From an uncultured Bacilli bacterium (GTDB lineage: Bacteria > Bacillota_I > Bacilli_A > RF39 > UBA660): a stretch of DNA of 15,410 nucleotides. Under the pieces are notes generated by a model. It made no database searches. It worked only from the letters and a program-made list of their open reading frames with translations, and was not told the DNA's origin. Numbering within the stretch: the first letter of the stretch is position 1; each line of letters starts with the position of its first letter. This document shows positions 14,924 to 15,410 of this stretch, in pieces. The DNA is taken from assembly GCA_944363695.1 (NCBI GenBank), contig CALVUW010000010.1:1-15410 (forward strand), read 5' to 3'. The translations under genes were made by a program, and so were the position numbers.

Positions 14924-15076
14924 ATGAATAAGAAAAAAGCAATTATGAGTGCAGCCGCTTTAATGGCCATTGGAGCTGGTGTTGTTATGTATTTTAAAAA
15001 GAACCCAGGAAAATTTGAAGCCATGAAACATAGAATGTTAGCTGCTGCTTATGATTTTGAAGATGAGATGATGTAA
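14924..15076 (+). CDS. Small membrane-anchored protein, 50 residues
   Basis: A 50-residue single-span protein: basic MNKKKA, a small-residue-rich hydrophobic stretch (about 7-24, SAAALMAIGAGVVMYF), then a charged helix with basic middle and acidic end (DFEDEMM). It is preceded by AGGAGG (14912-14917) six bases before the ATG and ends inside the stem of a clean terminator, both arguing for a real gene. The position right after recD2 recalls the small YrzQ/DUF3918-type proteins found near recD2 in Bacilli, but the similarity is only in size, topology and context. The C-terminus is presumably cytoplasmic or outward; I cannot tell. Likely co-transcribed with recD2. Confidence 0.75.
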   Translation: MNKKKAIMSAAALMAIGAGVVMYFKKNPGKFEAMKHRMLAAAYDFEDEMM

Positions 15077-15088
15077 TCTCATTTTTTT
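15064..15088 (+). terminator. Rho-independent terminator overlapping a stop codon
   Basis: TGAGAT/ATCTCA stem (15064-15069 and 15076-15081) with a six-base loop, followed by seven Ts (15082-15088). The TAA stop (15074-15076) lies in the loop and stem. It ends the mtaB-recD2-small protein transcript. Confidence 0.85.
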
Positions 15089-15162
15089 AATTGTAAGAAA
15101 ATTCCATTTTAGGAGTGTCTTTTTTAGTGTTTGCATCTAAATTATTGTAAAGAAAAAGGAGG

Positions 15163-15191
15163 TTGAATAACTCCAAGGAATATGATAAGAT
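15163..15191 (+). promoter_or_regulatory. Possible promoter for the G10-containing ORF
   Basis: TTGAAT (15163-15168) and TAAGAT (15186-15191) are 17 bases apart, four matches of six in each box, about 35 bases before the ATG at 15225. There is no extended -10. The 148-base gap 15077-15224 shows nothing else but the terminator. Confidence 0.3.
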
Positions 15192-15224
15192 AAACATGAA
15201 AGATAAAGATAGGAGGAATGAGAA

Positions 15225-15368
15225 ATGATGGTACAGCAAAGTAAGGTAAAAACATCTAAGATAATAAAAAAGCCATTATTTTCTACTGTCTTCCGTGCCT
15301 TTGAGTTAACCAAATGCGAATTCGGGGGGGGGGATGTACCAATATATCCCAATTCTCAGATAGTCTAG
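15225..15368 (+). CDS. Small ORF (47 residues) containing a G10 tract; function unknown
   Basis: An ATG eight bases after AGGAGG (15211-15216) opens a 47-residue frame, MMVQQSKVKTSKIIKKP, then a hydrophobic-aromatic stretch LFSTVFRAFELTKCEF, three glycines encoded by the G run (15324-15333), and DVPIYPNSQIV, ending TAG. The basic N-terminal half and short hydrophilic C-terminal half are compatible with a precursor peptide, but no modification enzyme or known precursor family is visible. One G fewer gives ATG-TAC and a stop at about 15360; one more keeps the frame open to the window end. It could be a real peptide, a phase-variable gene start, or an artefact around the homopolymer. Confidence 0.4.
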   Translation: MMVQQSKVKTSKIIKKPLFSTVFRAFELTKCEFGGGDVPIYPNSQIV

Positions 15369-15410
15369 GTTATGACTCATTAACCAGTATATTTTTGATG
15401 CATAAATGTG
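15314..15410 (+). CDS. Possible partial ORF crossing the G10 tract, open to the window end
   Basis: In the second frame, an ATG at 15314 reads MRIRGGGCTNIS through the G run, then QFSDSLGYDSLTSIFLMHKC without a stop to the right edge. The block FSDSLGYDSLTSIFL resembles the phosphopantetheine site of carrier proteins (F-x-x-D-L-G-x-D-S-L); the same letters also fit loosely an AraC-type helix-turn-helix (IS..S..LGY.S). There is no good SD before 15314, and the frame of 15225 could reach this one only if the tract length changed by one. Weak evidence; the gene may simply begin elsewhere. Confidence 0.2.
   Translation, partial: MRIRGGGCTNISQFSDSLGYDSLTSIFLMHKC
15324..15333. repeat. Ten-G homopolymer
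   Basis: Ten consecutive Gs in an AT-rich region; no other mononucleotide G or C run in the window comes near it. Located inside the 15225 reading frame and next to a GAATTC. Candidate phase-variation tract or sequence artefact. Confidence 0.85.

Noticed and set aside
15196..15228. Ten-codon ORF (MKDKDRRNEK) whose TGA overlaps the 15225 ATG
   Set aside because: No SD at a proper distance and the short length makes chance likely; a leader peptide was considered.
15137..15352. Minus-strand ORF of 71 residues across the G10 tract
   Set aside because: It is a shadow of the plus-strand ORF, has no SD, and its Pro-Pro-Pro comes only from the G tract.
15196..15410. RiPP/lasso precursor interpretation of the 15225 ORF
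   Set aside because: The T-x-core pattern near LTKCEFGGGD is suggestive only; no processing enzyme or known leader motif is visible in the window.

Overview
The window is AT-rich and uses short spacers, strong Shine-Dalgarno (SD) sites (AGGAGG, AGGTGAT) and ATG/GTG/TTG starts. TGA is read as a stop, since the gene at 6415 ends in TGA. Together with RecD2, MtaB, a YqfQ-like protein, a D-Ala-D-Ala carboxypeptidase and a Gram-positive pilin toolkit, this points to Bacillota, class Bacilli, with a cell wall. A gut Erysipelotrichia- or RF39-like lineage is my best guess, but that is inference from gene content. It is not a code-4 mollicute.

Layout. Positions 144-4155 run on the plus strand: a PF06541-type membrane protein, a processive-type GT2 glycosyltransferase, a MYG1-family DHH hydrolase, a VTT/TVP38-type membrane protein and an O6-alkylguanine-DNA methyltransferase whose terminator overlaps its stop codon. 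A membrane-anchored metallophosphoesterase (4223-5128) converges on and overlaps a secreted S11 D,D-carboxypeptidase (5112-6164, minus).

The centre (6415-10627) is a type IV pilin/pseudopilus neighbourhood. It holds a VUT-family membrane protein coupled by an ATGA overlap to a prepilin, then a TasA/SipW-substrate-like surface protein gene broken by two compensating frameshifts. A long bidirectional terminator separates these from a convergent YqfQ-like gene, followed by a GspF/PilC/ComGB platform protein and a prepilin peptidase. No secretion ATPase (PilB/ComGA) lies in the window, so the machine is incomplete here.

The right part (10670-15076) holds an unrecognised 235-residue protein, mtaB (tRNA ms2t6A37), recD2 overlapping it by 13 bases, and a 50-residue membrane-anchored protein ending at a terminator. 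The last 330 bases carry a small ORF with a strong SD site and a ten-G homopolymer, which is striking in this AT-rich DNA.

The oddest things are the doubly frameshifted surface-protein gene, the G10 tract and the overlapping frames around it, a metallophosphoesterase lacking the usual Asn and His of its GNHD motif, a carboxypeptidase with KNG in place of KTG, and the structured leader of mtaB. I found no CRISPR array, insertion sequence, tRNA or rRNA.
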